64,000 nucleotides of DNA from Aureococcus anophagefferens (lineage: Eukaryota; Sar; Pelagophyceae; Pelagomonadales; Pelagomonadaceae), in assembly GCF_000186865.1 (NCBI RefSeq), contig NW_008705572.1, positions 641,384-705,383 of the forward strand, written 5' to 3'. Positions 55,171-64,000 of the stretch are shown here, in pieces. The position numbers were made by a program, and so were the translations under genes. Numbering within the stretch: the stretch's first letter is position 1; each line of letters starts with the position of its first letter. The notes beneath the pieces are model-generated. The model saw only the letters and a program-made list of their open reading frames with translations. It made no database searches and had not been told where the DNA came from.

Positions 55171-56319
55171 ATGGCTGCCCCGCTCGCCTTCTTTGGGACG
55201 GAGTCGTGCTACGTGCGGTCCCTAAACTTGAGCGACGGCTCGTCGACGTGCTACGCCGTCGCCGAACCTACCAGCAAGTACGTCGCCGTCGAGTTCGTGA
55301 TCAGCGATGGCAGGCGGATGGTCTACGCGCTGGTCTGCCACTGGGACAAGAAGGACGGCGAGCTCGTCCAGTGCGAGGTCGAACGCGGCACCCTCGTCGA
55401 GCGCGCGCGAGTCAGCTCGGGAGGCAGGCAGCCCTGCCACGCGGCCTGGCGGCCGGGCGCGACGGCGCGGCTCGCCGTGAGCCACTACTTCGGAGGCGCC
55501 GTCAGCCTCTTCGCCTGCGCCGAGCGGCCGACGCTCCTCGCGACGGCGCGCGTCGGCGAGCACGCGCACGGCGTCGCGTGGTCCCCCGACGGGGCCTACG
55601 TCGTCGTCGCCGTCGCGGACGTCGCGGGGTCCGTCGCGTCGCTCCACGGCGACGACCTCGCGCTCGCGCGGACGCGCGCCGAGGACTTCCTCGCGCCCGA
55701 GGCGGCGACGGCGGGCATGGTGCAGCACCACATTAACCGGAAGATGGGCCACCGGCCGCGGCACCTCGCCTTCGCGTCGCCGTCGTCGCTCCTCGTCGTC
55801 CACGAGTGCGCGAACAAGCTCACGCTCCACGGCTTCGACGTCGGCACGGGCGCCGTGTCGCCGCCCCTCCACGTCGTCTCGACGCTCTTCGACGCGCCGC
55901 CGCCGTCCTGGCTCTGCGGCCTCGTCAGCGCCGCGGGGCCCGAGCCGCTCCACGCGGCCGCGGAGCTCGTCGTGAGGGAAAGCGCGACCGGCGCGACGGT
56001 CGCCTACGTGTCGAACCGCATGCTCTACTGCGGCGCCTCCTCGTCCATCGCGGCGTTTGTCGTCGAGGCGGGGCGGCTCGCGCCCCTCGGCGCGCCCGTC
56101 GAGACCTTCCGCAACCCGCGCCACGTCCTCGTCGACGGCGACCGGCTGCTGGTGGGGTGCAAGGAGAAGGTCATGGTGTTCCCCGTCGGCGCGGACGGCG
56201 CGCTCGGCGACGCGACGACGCTGGACCTGCCGGCGGACGAGTTCCCGGCGGGCTCCCGCGAGCTCGACTGCGCGGCGTTGGTCCACGTCGAGACCCGGGG
56301 CGACGCGGGGCTCGCATAA
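55171..56319 (+). CDS. lactonase-type seven-bladed beta-propeller protein
   Basis: 382 residues with the layout of bacterial-type 6-phosphogluconolactonase (YbhE/Pgl) propellers: YVRSLNLSDGSSTCYAVAEP, GGRQPCHAAWRPGATARLAV with SHYFGGAVSLF, EHAHGVAWSPDGAYVVVAVA, MGHRPRHLAFAS, ATVAYVSNRM and ETFRNPRHVLVDGDRLLVGC. Such enzymes open 6-phosphogluconolactone or related lactones; related propellers have other substrates. No targeting signal is seen, so cytosolic by default. Confidence 0.78.
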   Translation: MAAPLAFFGTESCYVRSLNLSDGSSTCYAVAEPTSKYVAVEFVISDGRRMVYALVCHWDKKDGELVQCEVERGTLVERARVSSGGRQPCHAAWRPGATARLAVSHYFGGAVSLFACAERPTLLATARVGEHAHGVAWSPDGAYVVVAVADVAGSVASLHGDDLALARTRAEDFLAPEAATAGMVQHHINRKMGHRPRHLAFASPSSLLVVHECANKLTLHGFDVGTGAVSPPLHVVSTLFDAPPPSWLCGLVSAAGPEPLHAAAELVVRESATGATVAYVSNRMLYCGASSSIAAFVVEAGRLAPLGAPVETFRNPRHVLVDGDRLLVGCKEKVMVFPVGADGALGDATTLDLPADEFPAGSRELDCAALVHVETRGDAGLA

Positions 56320-56334
56320 AAGCCTAGGAGGAAT

Positions 56335-56513
56335 GTTGTTGAAGACATTGTTGAATCAAAATTACTTACCGCGAGCCAATCACGACGCTGTGCCAGAATA
56401 AGAAGGCGAGGGCTCGCGAAGGCTGATATACGAGTTGTTGAATATAATGTTGAACCAAAATTACCACAGCATCCGAGTCGGTCGCGGCGGCGCAGAATCT
56501 GAGAAGGCGAGGG
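56335..56513. repeat. imperfect tandem duplication upstream of the ceramidase gene
   Basis: Units 56335-56412 and 56434-56513. Shared parts are GTTGTTGAA, TGTTGAAxCAAAATTAC and AGAAGGCGAGGG in the same order and spacing. They sit between the lactonase stop and the ceramidase start. Confidence 0.8.
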
Positions 56514-56545
56514 AAACCTGTGCGTCGAGCGCGGGAAGACCTACT

Positions 56546-58696
56546 ATGAAGCTCCTTTCCGTCCTCTTTGCGGCGTCCTGCGCCGCGCGCGCGGGCGCCG
56601 AACGCACCCAGGAAGCGCACAAACTGAAACCCGGCGCCGCCGACGCCTCGCTCCTCGTGGGCACGGCGACGCGCGACTGCACGGGCCCGTCGACCGAGTA
56701 CCTCTTCATGGGCATGGCGAACCCGTCGCAGCACGGCCAGGGCCTCTGGACGCGCCAGTTCGCCCGGGCCTTCGTCTTCGTCGGCGACGGCGGGGGCCGC
56801 GCGGCGTTCGTGTCCGTCGACAACGCGATGATCGGCCACGTGCTCAAGTCCAGGGTGCTGGCCAAGGTCGGCGACGCCCTCGGCGACAACGCGACCTACA
56901 CCTACGAGAACGTCGTGCTGAGCGGGACGCACACGCACAGCGCCGCGAGCGGCTTCCTCCAGCACATGATCTTCCAGCTCGCCGGGAGCGGCTACCTTCC
57001 CGAGACCGTCGAGGCGCTCGCGTCCGGCGTCGCCGAGGCGCTCGTCGCCGCCCACGCCGACGCCACCAATAAAACGGCGACCATGCGCGTCGCGACGTCC
57101 CAGCTCCGGAACGCGTCCGCGAGCCGGTCGCCGTCGGCGTACCTGCTGAACCCCGCGGACGAGCGCGCCGCGTACGACGGCGACGTCGACACGGACTTTA
57201 CGCTGCTGCGCGTCGACGACGCGGCGACGGGCGACCTGCGGGCCGTCGCGACGTGGTTCGCCGTGCACCCGACGTCCATGAACAACACGAACGGCCTCGT
57301 GAGCTCCGACAACAAGGGCCTCGCGTCCGTGCTCCTCGAGCGCGTTTTGAACCCCGGCGCGGCCCCGGGCCGGGGCGCCGTCCCCGCGGCGTTCTGCTCG
57401 GCGAATCTGGGCGACGCGACGCCGAACATCGTCGGCGCGTTCTGCCGCGACACGGGCGAGCCCTGCGACGTCGACACGTCGACGTGCCCCGGCGCGTCGC
57501 CCTGGCCCTGGTCCAACGCGACCCTGATGCGCAACGAGCAGTGCTCGTCCGTCGGGCCGGGCCGGGACATGTTCGACTCCTGCGCGATCATCGCGGGGCG
57601 CCAGGTCGACGAGGCGGCGGCGCTCCTCGCCGGCGGCGGGTTCGCGGACCTGTCGTCGCGGATCCGCGTCGCGCACGCCTTCGTCGAGATGCCCGGGCGC
57701 GCGGTCGTCGACTGGAAGACGGGCGCCCCGCTGGGAAAACTCTGCGACGCGGCCATGGGCCAGTCGTTCGCCGCGGGGACGATCGACGGCCCGGGCCAGT
57801 TCGACTTCTCGCAGAACTCGACGTCGCCGAACCCGTTCTGGAAGCTCGCGGCCCGCGTCCTGCACAAGTCGACGCCGGAGCAGGCGGCGTGCCAGGCGCC
57901 GAAGACGATCCTCATCCCGACGGGTTCGATGTCGACGCCGCACGCGTGGGCGCCGTCGGTGCTCCCCGTGCAGCTCCTCGACCTCGGCGGCCTCGTTGTG
58001 GCCGCCGTGCCGACGGAGATGACGGCCATGGCGGGGCGGCGCGTGAAGCGCATGCTCCGGGCCAAGTTCGGCGAACACGCGGCCGTCGTCGTCGCGGGCC
58101 TGAGCAACGAGTACGCCGACTACACGGCGACGTTCGAGGAGTACCAGGCCCAGCGCTACGAGGGCGGCTCGACGATCTACGGGCCGCACCAGCTCGACGC
58201 CTACCTCGCCATCCTCGCGGACCTCGCGGACGCCGTGCTCGGCGGCGACCCCGTCGACCCCGGCCCGATGCCCGCCGACTTCTCCGCGGACATCTGGGCC
58301 TGGGGCGAGAAGCAGCCGTCGGAGGAGACGCCCCCGGACGGGGCCAACTTCGGCGACCAGCTCGCGGCGAGCTGGGACGCGGCCGCGCGGAACCTGACGG
58401 CGTCGTTCGTCGGCGGCGACCTCAAGCACGACCTCAAGCACGGCGGCACGTACCTCGAGGTCCAGCGCGCGGCGGGCGACGGCTGGGCGACGGTCTTCGT
58501 CGACGGCGACCCGGAGACGCGCATCCGCCTGGCCGTCGTGAAGCACGGCTTCCTGGACCGCCACCACTACCTCAACGCGACGATCTCCGCGGAGCTCGCG
58601 GACGCGGGCACCTACCGCGTCCTCTACCACGGCAACGCCTACGTCGACGGGAAGGTCGTGGCCTTCACGGGCACGTCCGCGAACGCGACGGTCTAG
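56546..58696 (+). CDS. neutral/alkaline ceramidase, Thr in place of the usual nucleophile Ser
   Basis: 716 residues. Signal peptide MKLLSVLFAASCAARAGA. Conserved ceramidase blocks in order: GTATRDCTGPSTEYLFMGMA, SGTHTHSAASGF (zinc ligands), WFAVHPTSMNNTNGLVSSDN, SANLGDATPNIVGAF, GLSNEYADYTATFEEYQAQR with YEGGSTIYGPHQL, and a C-terminal Ig-like domain. The family motif is usually GD-x-S-P-N with Ser as the active residue; here residue 292 is Thr (GDATPN, codon ACG at 57419). Ceramidase hydrolyses ceramide to sphingosine and fatty acid in secretory or surface compartments. Other metal ligands look intact. Confidence 0.9.
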   Translation: MKLLSVLFAASCAARAGAERTQEAHKLKPGAADASLLVGTATRDCTGPSTEYLFMGMANPSQHGQGLWTRQFARAFVFVGDGGGRAAFVSVDNAMIGHVLKSRVLAKVGDALGDNATYTYENVVLSGTHTHSAASGFLQHMIFQLAGSGYLPETVEALASGVAEALVAAHADATNKTATMRVATSQLRNASASRSPSAYLLNPADERAAYDGDVDTDFTLLRVDDAATGDLRAVATWFAVHPTSMNNTNGLVSSDNKGLASVLLERVLNPGAAPGRGAVPAAFCSANLGDATPNIVGAFCRDTGEPCDVDTSTCPGASPWPWSNATLMRNEQCSSVGPGRDMFDSCAIIAGRQVDEAAALLAGGGFADLSSRIRVAHAFVEMPGRAVVDWKTGAPLGKLCDAAMGQSFAAGTIDGPGQFDFSQNSTSPNPFWKLAARVLHKSTPEQAACQAPKTILIPTGSMSTPHAWAPSVLPVQLLDLGGLVVAAVPTEMTAMAGRRVKRMLRAKFGEHAAVVVAGLSNEYADYTATFEEYQAQRYEGGSTIYGPHQLDAYLAILADLADAVLGGDPVDPGPMPADFSADIWAWGEKQPSEETPPDGANFGDQLAASWDAAARNLTASFVGGDLKHDLKHGGTYLEVQRAAGDGWATVFVDGDPETRIRLAVVKHGFLDRHHYLNATISAELADAGTYRVLYHGNAYVDGKVVAFTGTSANATV

Positions 58697-58727
58697 TGGA
58701 TGCGGGTAATAGAGCGGGTAACATACA

Positions 58728-58742
58728 ACATGCGTTGCATGT
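58728..58742. other. short hairpin 3' of the ceramidase gene
   Basis: ACATGC, loop GTT, GCATGT, within an AT-richer stretch that begins GCGGGTAACATA, similar to the GCGGTAACATA preceding the hairpins at 25478. Possible 3'-end element. Confidence 0.4.
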
Positions 58743-58859
58743 GAAGTTGACGGTAATTTAGAAATATGTTGAACTCCGAGCGGCTTCTCATTCCATCGGG
58801 GCCCCTCTTCGTCTTCCGGACGGCAGCCGTCGTTCGTCGCGTCGGGCACCGAAGGCCCC

Positions 58860-60719
58860 ATGTGGTGGCGCGCGCTCGCCGTCGCGGCGGTCGCGCGCGC
58901 GTCGACGGCGCCGCGGGCGCCGAAGCCCTCCGTGCTGCCGAGCTTCGACGTCGGGCCGCCCGTGGAGCTGCCCGAGGAGGCGCCGCACGTGGAGGAGGCG
59001 GCGCCCGCGGCCCCGCCGCCGGAGGCGACGCGCGCGTGGCAGCCCGGCGACGCGCTGTCGCACCTCGCGGAGCGCGCGCAGCTCGCGTCGGCGTTCCGCG
59101 CGCTCGCGAGCCGCGGCCTCTCCGCGGCGTCGGGCCTCGGGAACCACCTGACCATGTCCGTGGGCCCGGACTACGAGTGCTTCCTGCTAAACCGCTACGG
59201 GCTGCACTGGATGGAGGTGACGGCGGAGAATCTACTATTAGTCGACGGCAACGGCGAGATCCTCGAGGGCGAGGGCCCGGCGCAGGGCGCGGCGATCGCG
59301 CTCCACGCGCCGATCCACCGCGAGCTCGGCGCCAAGGCCAAGGTCATCTTCCACACGCACCAGCCCTGGTTCACGGCGCTGAGCTGCATCAAGACGGGCG
59401 GCCTGCGCATGTTCCACCCCGACGCGTGCATCTACGAGGGCCGCGTGGGCTTCGATCCCGTCTACACGGGCAACTGGCCCGAGGGCAGCCTCCAGGGGTC
59501 GATGATGGAGGGCGAGCGGCTGTTGCGCGTGCCCGAGCTCGTGGGCAAGGATTTGTGCTTCCTGGGCAACCACGGCACGCTCCAGATCGCGTCGTCGATC
59601 GAGGAGGCGCTCTTCGACTGCTTCAACGTCGAGCGGCTCTGCAAGGCGCAGGTCTACGCGATGCAGTCGACGCGGTTCCGCGAGCTCGGCCGCGACAAGG
59701 CGTTGAATCTGAAGGCGCGCTACGAGAAGGTGCGGGACCGCAGCGTCATGAACTACTACCAGCAGCACATCGCCAAGGACGCGAGCATCACGCCCGTGCC
59801 CGGCGCGTGGGACGGCGTCGGCCCCATCCCGCGCGGCGCGGAGTTCCTGCCGACGCGGCGCCACGACGCGGCGCCGCTGCCCTTCGCGGCGCGGTCCCTG
59901 TCCACGGAGGAGTGGGAGCTGCGCTGCGACGTGGCCGCGGCGTGCCGGCTCATCAGCCGCCTCAACGGCCACGTGACGCACGAGGGCTCCTTCGCGCACA
60001 TCTCCGTGCCCCTGCCGGGCACGGAAAACTCCGAGGAGCCCCTCTTCCTCGTGACGCCCTCGGACGTGCCCTTCGCGGCCATGCGCGCGTCGCTGCTCGT
60101 GGTCTGCGACGCGCGCGGCGCCGTCGTCCGGGGCACGGGCTACGTCGACGGCGAGACGTTCCGCGCGTTCCACCGCATCCGCGACGCGGGCACGCCGGGG
60201 CGCTACGGCGCCGTGCTCTTCAGCCACACGGAGTTCACGGACCGCCTCGCGGCGCACGGCCGCCGCATCCGCATGGTCTCGCAGTCCGCGTTCAACTTCG
60301 CCTTCGACTACTTCGGCTACTTCGACGCCTGGGGCCACAGCCTCATCGAGGCCTGCGAGGACGCGGACGGGGACAAGTTCCGGGAGAATCTCGTGGACTA
60401 CGTCGCGGAGGACGACAAGGTCTTCGTGATGCTCTCGCACGGCGGCTGCCTCGCGCGCGGCGACGACGTCGCGCACGTCTTCTCGCTGCTCCACGGCATC
60501 GACGCGGCGGCGGAGATCCAGGTCTACGCGGAGATGACGGGCTTCCCCGTCATGGAGCTCGACAAGGACGAGGTCAAGACGTTCCCGACGCACGGCTACG
60601 GCGACTTCCGGTCCAAGTCGAAGCGCATGGGCCTCAACTTCGACGCCAACAAGCGGCTGCTGCTGTGCGACTTCAACCACGGCTTCCGCGACACGGGCGA
60701 CTCCGCCTTCGTGCTTTGA
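58860..60719 (+). CDS. double class II aldolase/adducin-domain protein
   Basis: 619 residues. A short hydrophobic N-terminus (MWWRALAVAAVARAST) may be a signal. Domain one (about 65-290) has the class II aldolase/adducin pattern with zinc-type ligands H165-x-H167 (VIFHTHQPWFTAL) and LGNHGTLQIASSIEEALFD (His near 238). Domain two (about 355-560) repeats the fold: GSFAHISVPLPG, VLFSHTEFTDRLAA, VFVMLSHGGCLARGDDVAHV. Its second metal His is replaced, giving HTE instead of HTH. Domain one may be catalytic while domain two is probably structural. Substrate unknown. Confidence 0.8.
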   Translation: MWWRALAVAAVARASTAPRAPKPSVLPSFDVGPPVELPEEAPHVEEAAPAAPPPEATRAWQPGDALSHLAERAQLASAFRALASRGLSAASGLGNHLTMSVGPDYECFLLNRYGLHWMEVTAENLLLVDGNGEILEGEGPAQGAAIALHAPIHRELGAKAKVIFHTHQPWFTALSCIKTGGLRMFHPDACIYEGRVGFDPVYTGNWPEGSLQGSMMEGERLLRVPELVGKDLCFLGNHGTLQIASSIEEALFDCFNVERLCKAQVYAMQSTRFRELGRDKALNLKARYEKVRDRSVMNYYQQHIAKDASITPVPGAWDGVGPIPRGAEFLPTRRHDAAPLPFAARSLSTEEWELRCDVAAACRLISRLNGHVTHEGSFAHISVPLPGTENSEEPLFLVTPSDVPFAAMRASLLVVCDARGAVVRGTGYVDGETFRAFHRIRDAGTPGRYGAVLFSHTEFTDRLAAHGRRIRMVSQSAFNFAFDYFGYFDAWGHSLIEACEDADGDKFRENLVDYVAEDDKVFVMLSHGGCLARGDDVAHVFSLLHGIDAAAEIQVYAEMTGFPVMELDKDEVKTFPTHGYGDFRSKSKRMGLNFDANKRLLLCDFNHGFRDTGDSAFVL

Positions 60720-60856
60720 GCCGTACCTACTTATGTTCATCTTAACTTCAACTACTCGCCAACGGCGGGTGTGCCTGCCTGTGGAGCTGCGCCGGGCACC
60801 GCCAGGGTTCACACTCGCTGCGGCACCGCCAGCCTTCGCACGTCGACGACGCGAGC

Positions 60857-61239
60857 ATGAGCGCGATGGACGAGCTCAAAGCGCTCGAAGCGCGCGTCAA
60901 GGCCCTCGAGACGGACGACGACTTTGGTCTCCAGACCAAGGTGGCGCCGCCGGCCGCGCCCGCGCCCGCGTCGAGCGCCGCGAGCTCCGCGGACACCGAG
61001 GCCGTACGCGCGCGGCGTCCTTCTCCGAATGTCTTCGTCGCGCGCCGCGCCCTCGCCGCGCGTCGCGCGCCGAGCCGCTCGCCGCGCGTCGCCCGCCGAG
61101 CCGTCCGTCCCCGCCGCAGCTCAAGAGCGAGAACGAGCGGCTCAAGAAGGAGAACGAGACCATGGCCAAGCTCCTCGCCAAGGAGAGGTATCGCATCACG
61201 CACCTCATCAGGACCGTGGAGTCGCTGACGCCGGCCTGA
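60857..61239 (+). CDS. small coiled-coil protein
   Basis: Exons 60857-61003 and 61120-61239 give 88 residues; intron of 116 nt (GTACGCGCGC ... CCGCCGCAG), phase 0. The protein starts MSAMDELKALEARVKALETD, has a Pro/Ala linker, then LKSENERLKKENETMAKLLA and KERYRITHLIRTVESLTPA. The final Y-R-I-x-H-L-x-R stretch looks conserved-type, but I cannot name the family. Without splicing the first exon runs into Arg/Ser nonsense. Convergent with the RS/CCCH gene. Confidence 0.7.
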
Positions 61240-61285
61240 GGCGGAGGCGTTAACGACCCCGTTTGCGTCGTTCGAAGGAACAAAA

Positions 61286-62067
61286 CTAGGGCGGCTTAGG
61301 CACGGGCCTGCAGACGTTCGTGGAGTACCAGACGAGGGACTGGATGCGCGGCTTCGTGTGGCCCGCGCGGCACTTCTCCCCGAAGTGGCACCGCTCCGAG
61401 ACGACGTGCGCGTTTTCGCACTGCGCCCCGAAGGCGCAGAGGCCCTGGAGGAAGAAGCAGCAGGACGGCGGCTGCAGCCTGGGGAGCTGCGCCGCGTCCG
61501 CGATGGACTCCGCGAGCGGGGGCGCGTCGTCGCCGGACGCGCCATCGCGTCGCGCGCGGAGCGCCTGGAGCGCCTCGAGGGCCTGCTGCANNNNNNNNNN
61601 NNNNNNNNNNNNNNNNNNNNNNNNNNNNNNNNNNNNNNNNGGCTGCTGCCGGAGAACGTCGGGTGCGCGCGCATGACCGCCGACAGCGACAACTCGTCCC
61701 CTTCCGTGGTGCCGGCGGCCGCGGCGTCGCTCGCCGAGCTCGACGACGGCGACGGCGACCGCCGCCGCCGGCCGCGCCGCCGCGACCGCGACCGCGACCG
61801 GCTCCGCCGCGGCGGCGCGCGCCGCGGATCCCGGCGGCCGTCGCGGTGCGGCTGCGACGGCTCGTCCCGGCGACCGTCGCGGCGCGGCTGGTCCCGGCGA
61901 CCGTCGCGGCGCGGCTGCGACGGCTGGTCCCGGCGACCGTCGCGATGCGACTGCGGCGGTGCCCAGCGCTCGAAGCTCGGCGACCGGCGCCGCTCGTAGC
62001 GCGGCGGAGGCGAGCGCGAGCGCCGCCGTCGCGGCGCGCGCGACCGATGCGACGGCTCGGCACGCAT
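61286..62067 (-). CDS. Arg/Ser-rich CCCH zinc-finger protein, interrupted by an assembly gap
   Basis: Start at the ATG at 62067 (MRAEPSHRSRAPRRRRSRSP). It has an RS-like region and an RDGRRDQPSQP-type repeat encoded by tandem DNA units at about 61850-61960. After the gap (61591-61640) a different frame gives LQPPSCCFFLQGLCAFGAQC, ENAH, a CCCH zinc finger, then CHFGEKCRAGH as a partial second finger, ending VWYSTNVCRPVPKPP. The N-run does not match the true gap length, so frames disagree. RS plus CCCH suggests RNA splicing or processing in the nucleus (inference). Confidence 0.65.
61591..61640. other. assembly gap (50 N)
   Basis: Placeholder-length gap inside the RS/CCCH gene. Confidence 0.99.
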
Positions 62068-62192
62068 CGATGCTCGCGCCGCGACGGCGCGCCGGCGGCC
62101 AAGCAGTGCACAGTGCACAGCCGAGCCGAAGCCTCGAAGCGCGGCGCCGCCGCACGCCGTACGTAGGCAGTCGGCGCTTACCGCACGCGCCC

Positions 62193-63281
62193 CTATTGCC
62201 GCTTGAGCGTGTTGAGGAAGTTGAGCGTGTCGCCGTCGAGGCAGAGGGACGTGCCCGAGGCGGAGACGGCCATGGTCCGCGGCTGCGTCGCGACGCCGAG
62301 CGCGGGCAGCGACGCGGCGCGCGCGGGCGACTCCGGCGGCGGCGCGGGCTCGTCCGCGGCGTCGTCGGCCGCGGGGAACATGAGCTCGCCGAGGAGCTGG
62401 AAGGTCTCCGGCGGCACGGCGTGGGTCCGCGTCGTCGTGCGCTTCGCGTTGTGGCGCTCCAGGTCAGCGACGCAGCGGCCGAAGAACTCCTGGAGGTCGG
62501 TCATGCGCGTCCGCTCCGCGACGAGCACGCCCCGGAGGCGCACGGCGTCCTCGGACTTGACCTCGAGCTCGCGGCGCAGCTGCGCGACCTCGCTCGCGAG
62601 CTGGCGCTCGACGGTGAGCGCCGCGGGGTCCAGCGCGGCGTCGCCGCGCGACGACGCGTCGTCGCCGGCGCCGCCGAAGAGCGCCGCGGCGCCGCCGAGG
62701 GCCGCGGCGCTCCGGTGGCCCCGGTCCGTCTTGCGCCGGCCGCCAACCCCAAAAAGGCCCGGGGCGCTCGCGGACGCGGACATGTGGCGCGCGTGGTCCG
62801 CGCCGCGCCGGCCCTCGCGCGCGCCGCGGCGCCGCGACTCGGGCTTCTCCGCGTCCGGCGCGGCGTCCTCGACGATGTTCCGCGCTTTCAACTCGGCCTG
62901 GAGGAGCTTGTGCTGCTTCTTCGACGCCTTGAGCTGGCGGCTGAGCCACCGGCGGTCCGCCTCGAGCGTCTCGTACTTGCGCCGCATGTAGCTCCGGTCC
63001 TTGTCCATCGCGGCGATGTAGGCCGTCTGCTGCGCGGCCTCGTTGCGGTACCAGGCGCCGTCGCGCTCGAGCTGCTGGATGTGGTCGTCCTTGAGGATGC
63101 TCGACTCGGCCTCGCTCAGCTTGTCCCGCAGGCCCTGGAGCTCGCGGTGCACCTCGACCATGTGGGCCCGGTAGGCCTGGAGGAACTCGGCCTCGGCCTT
63201 GCTCAGGCACTCGGACACCGACACCTGGAACGTCGACATCGTGTCCTTGAGCTCCGCATACTGCGCCCGCACGTCCTCCAT
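62193..63281 (-). CDS. coiled-coil protein, possibly cytoskeletal
   Basis: 362 residues. Mostly helical coiled coil in the N-terminal half (AEFLQAYRAHMVEVHRELQG, LERDGAWYRNEAAQQTAYIA, LEADRRWLSRQLKASKKQHK) and again near 240-290 (LTVERQLASEVAQLRRELEV). Gly/Ala/Arg-rich linkers separate them. The tail ends SGTSLCLDGDTLNFLNTLKR. The style resembles basal-body or flagellar coiled-coil proteins, but no family is assigned. Codon bias is strong throughout. Confidence 0.7.
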   Translation of the reverse strand: MEDVRAQYAELKDTMSTFQVSVSECLSKAEAEFLQAYRAHMVEVHRELQGLRDKLSEAESSILKDDHIQQLERDGAWYRNEAAQQTAYIAAMDKDRSYMRRKYETLEADRRWLSRQLKASKKQHKLLQAELKARNIVEDAAPDAEKPESRRRGAREGRRGADHARHMSASASAPGLFGVGGRRKTDRGHRSAAALGGAAALFGGAGDDASSRGDAALDPAALTVERQLASEVAQLRRELEVKSEDAVRLRGVLVAERTRMTDLQEFFGRCVADLERHNAKRTTTRTHAVPPETFQLLGELMFPAADDAADEPAPPPESPARAASLPALGVATQPRTMAVSASGTSLCLDGDTLNFLNTLKRQ

Positions 63282-64000
63282 GGCGGCGCGGGGCCCGAGC
63301 GGGGCAGCGCGCTATCGGCTATCACACCAAGGGGTAATAAATAGTATGGGGTGGCAGCTCAACGAGATTATGTTGCGCGAGCTCCTCGTACTGCAACCCA
63401 TCGTTTTGGGGCAATGTTGACGACTTTTGGCCGGGGACTTTTCGACGCCGCCGTCGTCGACGCGGCCCCAGACGGACCGCAGCGGTATTCGCTCCCCCGC
63501 GAAGGCGCCCGCGACAAGACTTACGCGTCCGGGCGGTTCGGGTCCGGTGGAAGGAAACCGAGGCGCGCTGGAGGGCACCGTGTCCGGTTTGGCGCCACGC
63601 GAGGAAGGGGGTTTTGGGGCAGCTCTTGGACGTGTTCGCGATGATGATGGTCGTGGACCGTCTGCTGGCGCTGCAGAGCCCTTCGTTGGTACCTATGGAT
63701 GGGCTCGAGCATCTCAGGACACGAAAAGTTCTCGACCTCGAATGCCCGCACGCTGCCCGAGAAACTGTGTTGCGACACCGTCGGCGCCGGGGCTGCGCAG
63801 GCTCTGAGATCGTGGGAAAAGTGTGTCCTGAAGGTTTCGAGCCCCCCGCGGGTACCCATAGGGCGCCTCCAACCTCTAAGGACAAGAAAATATCGCACAC
63901 TCGACTCACACCGCCGCCCTCTCGTCCCGCCGCCGAACAACCGTCGCGCTCGCGAGCCAACGCAATGATCTCAGCAGCCCAAATTCGCTGCCCCGCCCCG
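63282..64000. other. right-edge region with no convincing gene
   Basis: Lower GC and no third-position bias on either strand. ORFs up to 212 codons exist but show random composition. It includes the 5' flank of the coiled-coil gene. Nothing else recognised. Confidence 0.5.

Noticed and set aside
63322..63960. 212-codon minus-strand ORF at the right edge
   Set aside because: No third-position bias, no domain, random composition.

Overview
The window reads as a compact, very GC-rich nuclear segment of a unicellular photosynthetic eukaryote. Exons use almost only G or C at third codon positions, genes have few and short introns, and neighbouring genes are often separated by only tens of bases. 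The best guess is a pelagophyte alga such as Aureococcus anophagefferens. The support for that is the GC-rich codon use, a protein with a stramenopile-style bipartite plastid/thylakoid presequence, and four copies of a short terminal-inverted-repeat element that act as introns (introner elements are known from Aureococcus). The species name is inference.

Layout. 0-11.3 kb: a RING/Tudor/LysM-like protein running off the left edge, a minisatellite, an unknown protein, a 2OG-Fe(II) oxygenase, a MYND protein, an AGC kinase and a CK1-like kinase. 11.4-22.6 kb: an introner-rich block with a coactosin/SH3BGR-like fusion, a VOC-like secretory protein and a ~2,400-residue predicted N-myristoylated EF-hand protein. 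The four 192-193 bp elements here are flanked by perfect 8-bp duplications, and exact excision restores the reading frame in every case. 22.7-33.2 kb: a P/T/S-rich surface protein, a P450, a SET methyltransferase, a thylakoid-lumen-like protein, RPL10, a ubiquitin-like protein and an IWR1-like protein with ankyrin repeats. 33.4-44.5 kb: an FSH-type hydrolase, a 53-residue myristoylation candidate, an F-box-like protein, a WW protein, a broken TylF-like methyltransferase with an assembly gap, PAT1, La, an ARM-like protein, a small unknown protein, a secreted methyltransferase and a PUB-like protein. 44.7-64 kb: a kinesin-14 with an N-terminal WW domain, an FtsH-like AAA protein lacking the protease domain, a coiled-coil protein, sterol C24-methyltransferase, a sulfotransferase, a lactonase-type propeller, a neutral ceramidase with Thr at the usual nucleophile position, a double class II aldolase protein, a small coiled-coil protein, an RS/CCCH protein with a gap, and a coiled-coil protein. 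The last 0.7 kb has no convincing gene.

The genes are mostly unrelated housekeeping and lineage-specific functions and do not form a pathway cluster. The most informative features are genomic: (i) introners that splice in both orientations using a GT or GC from the target-site duplication and an AG from the element end; (ii) five short tandem duplications (about 20-100 bp repeats) sitting on gene starts or stops; (iii) several genes that read correctly only after removing a 45-116 nt intron or correcting a one-base shift. Most long ORFs opposite these genes are by-products of the GC-rich codon bias.
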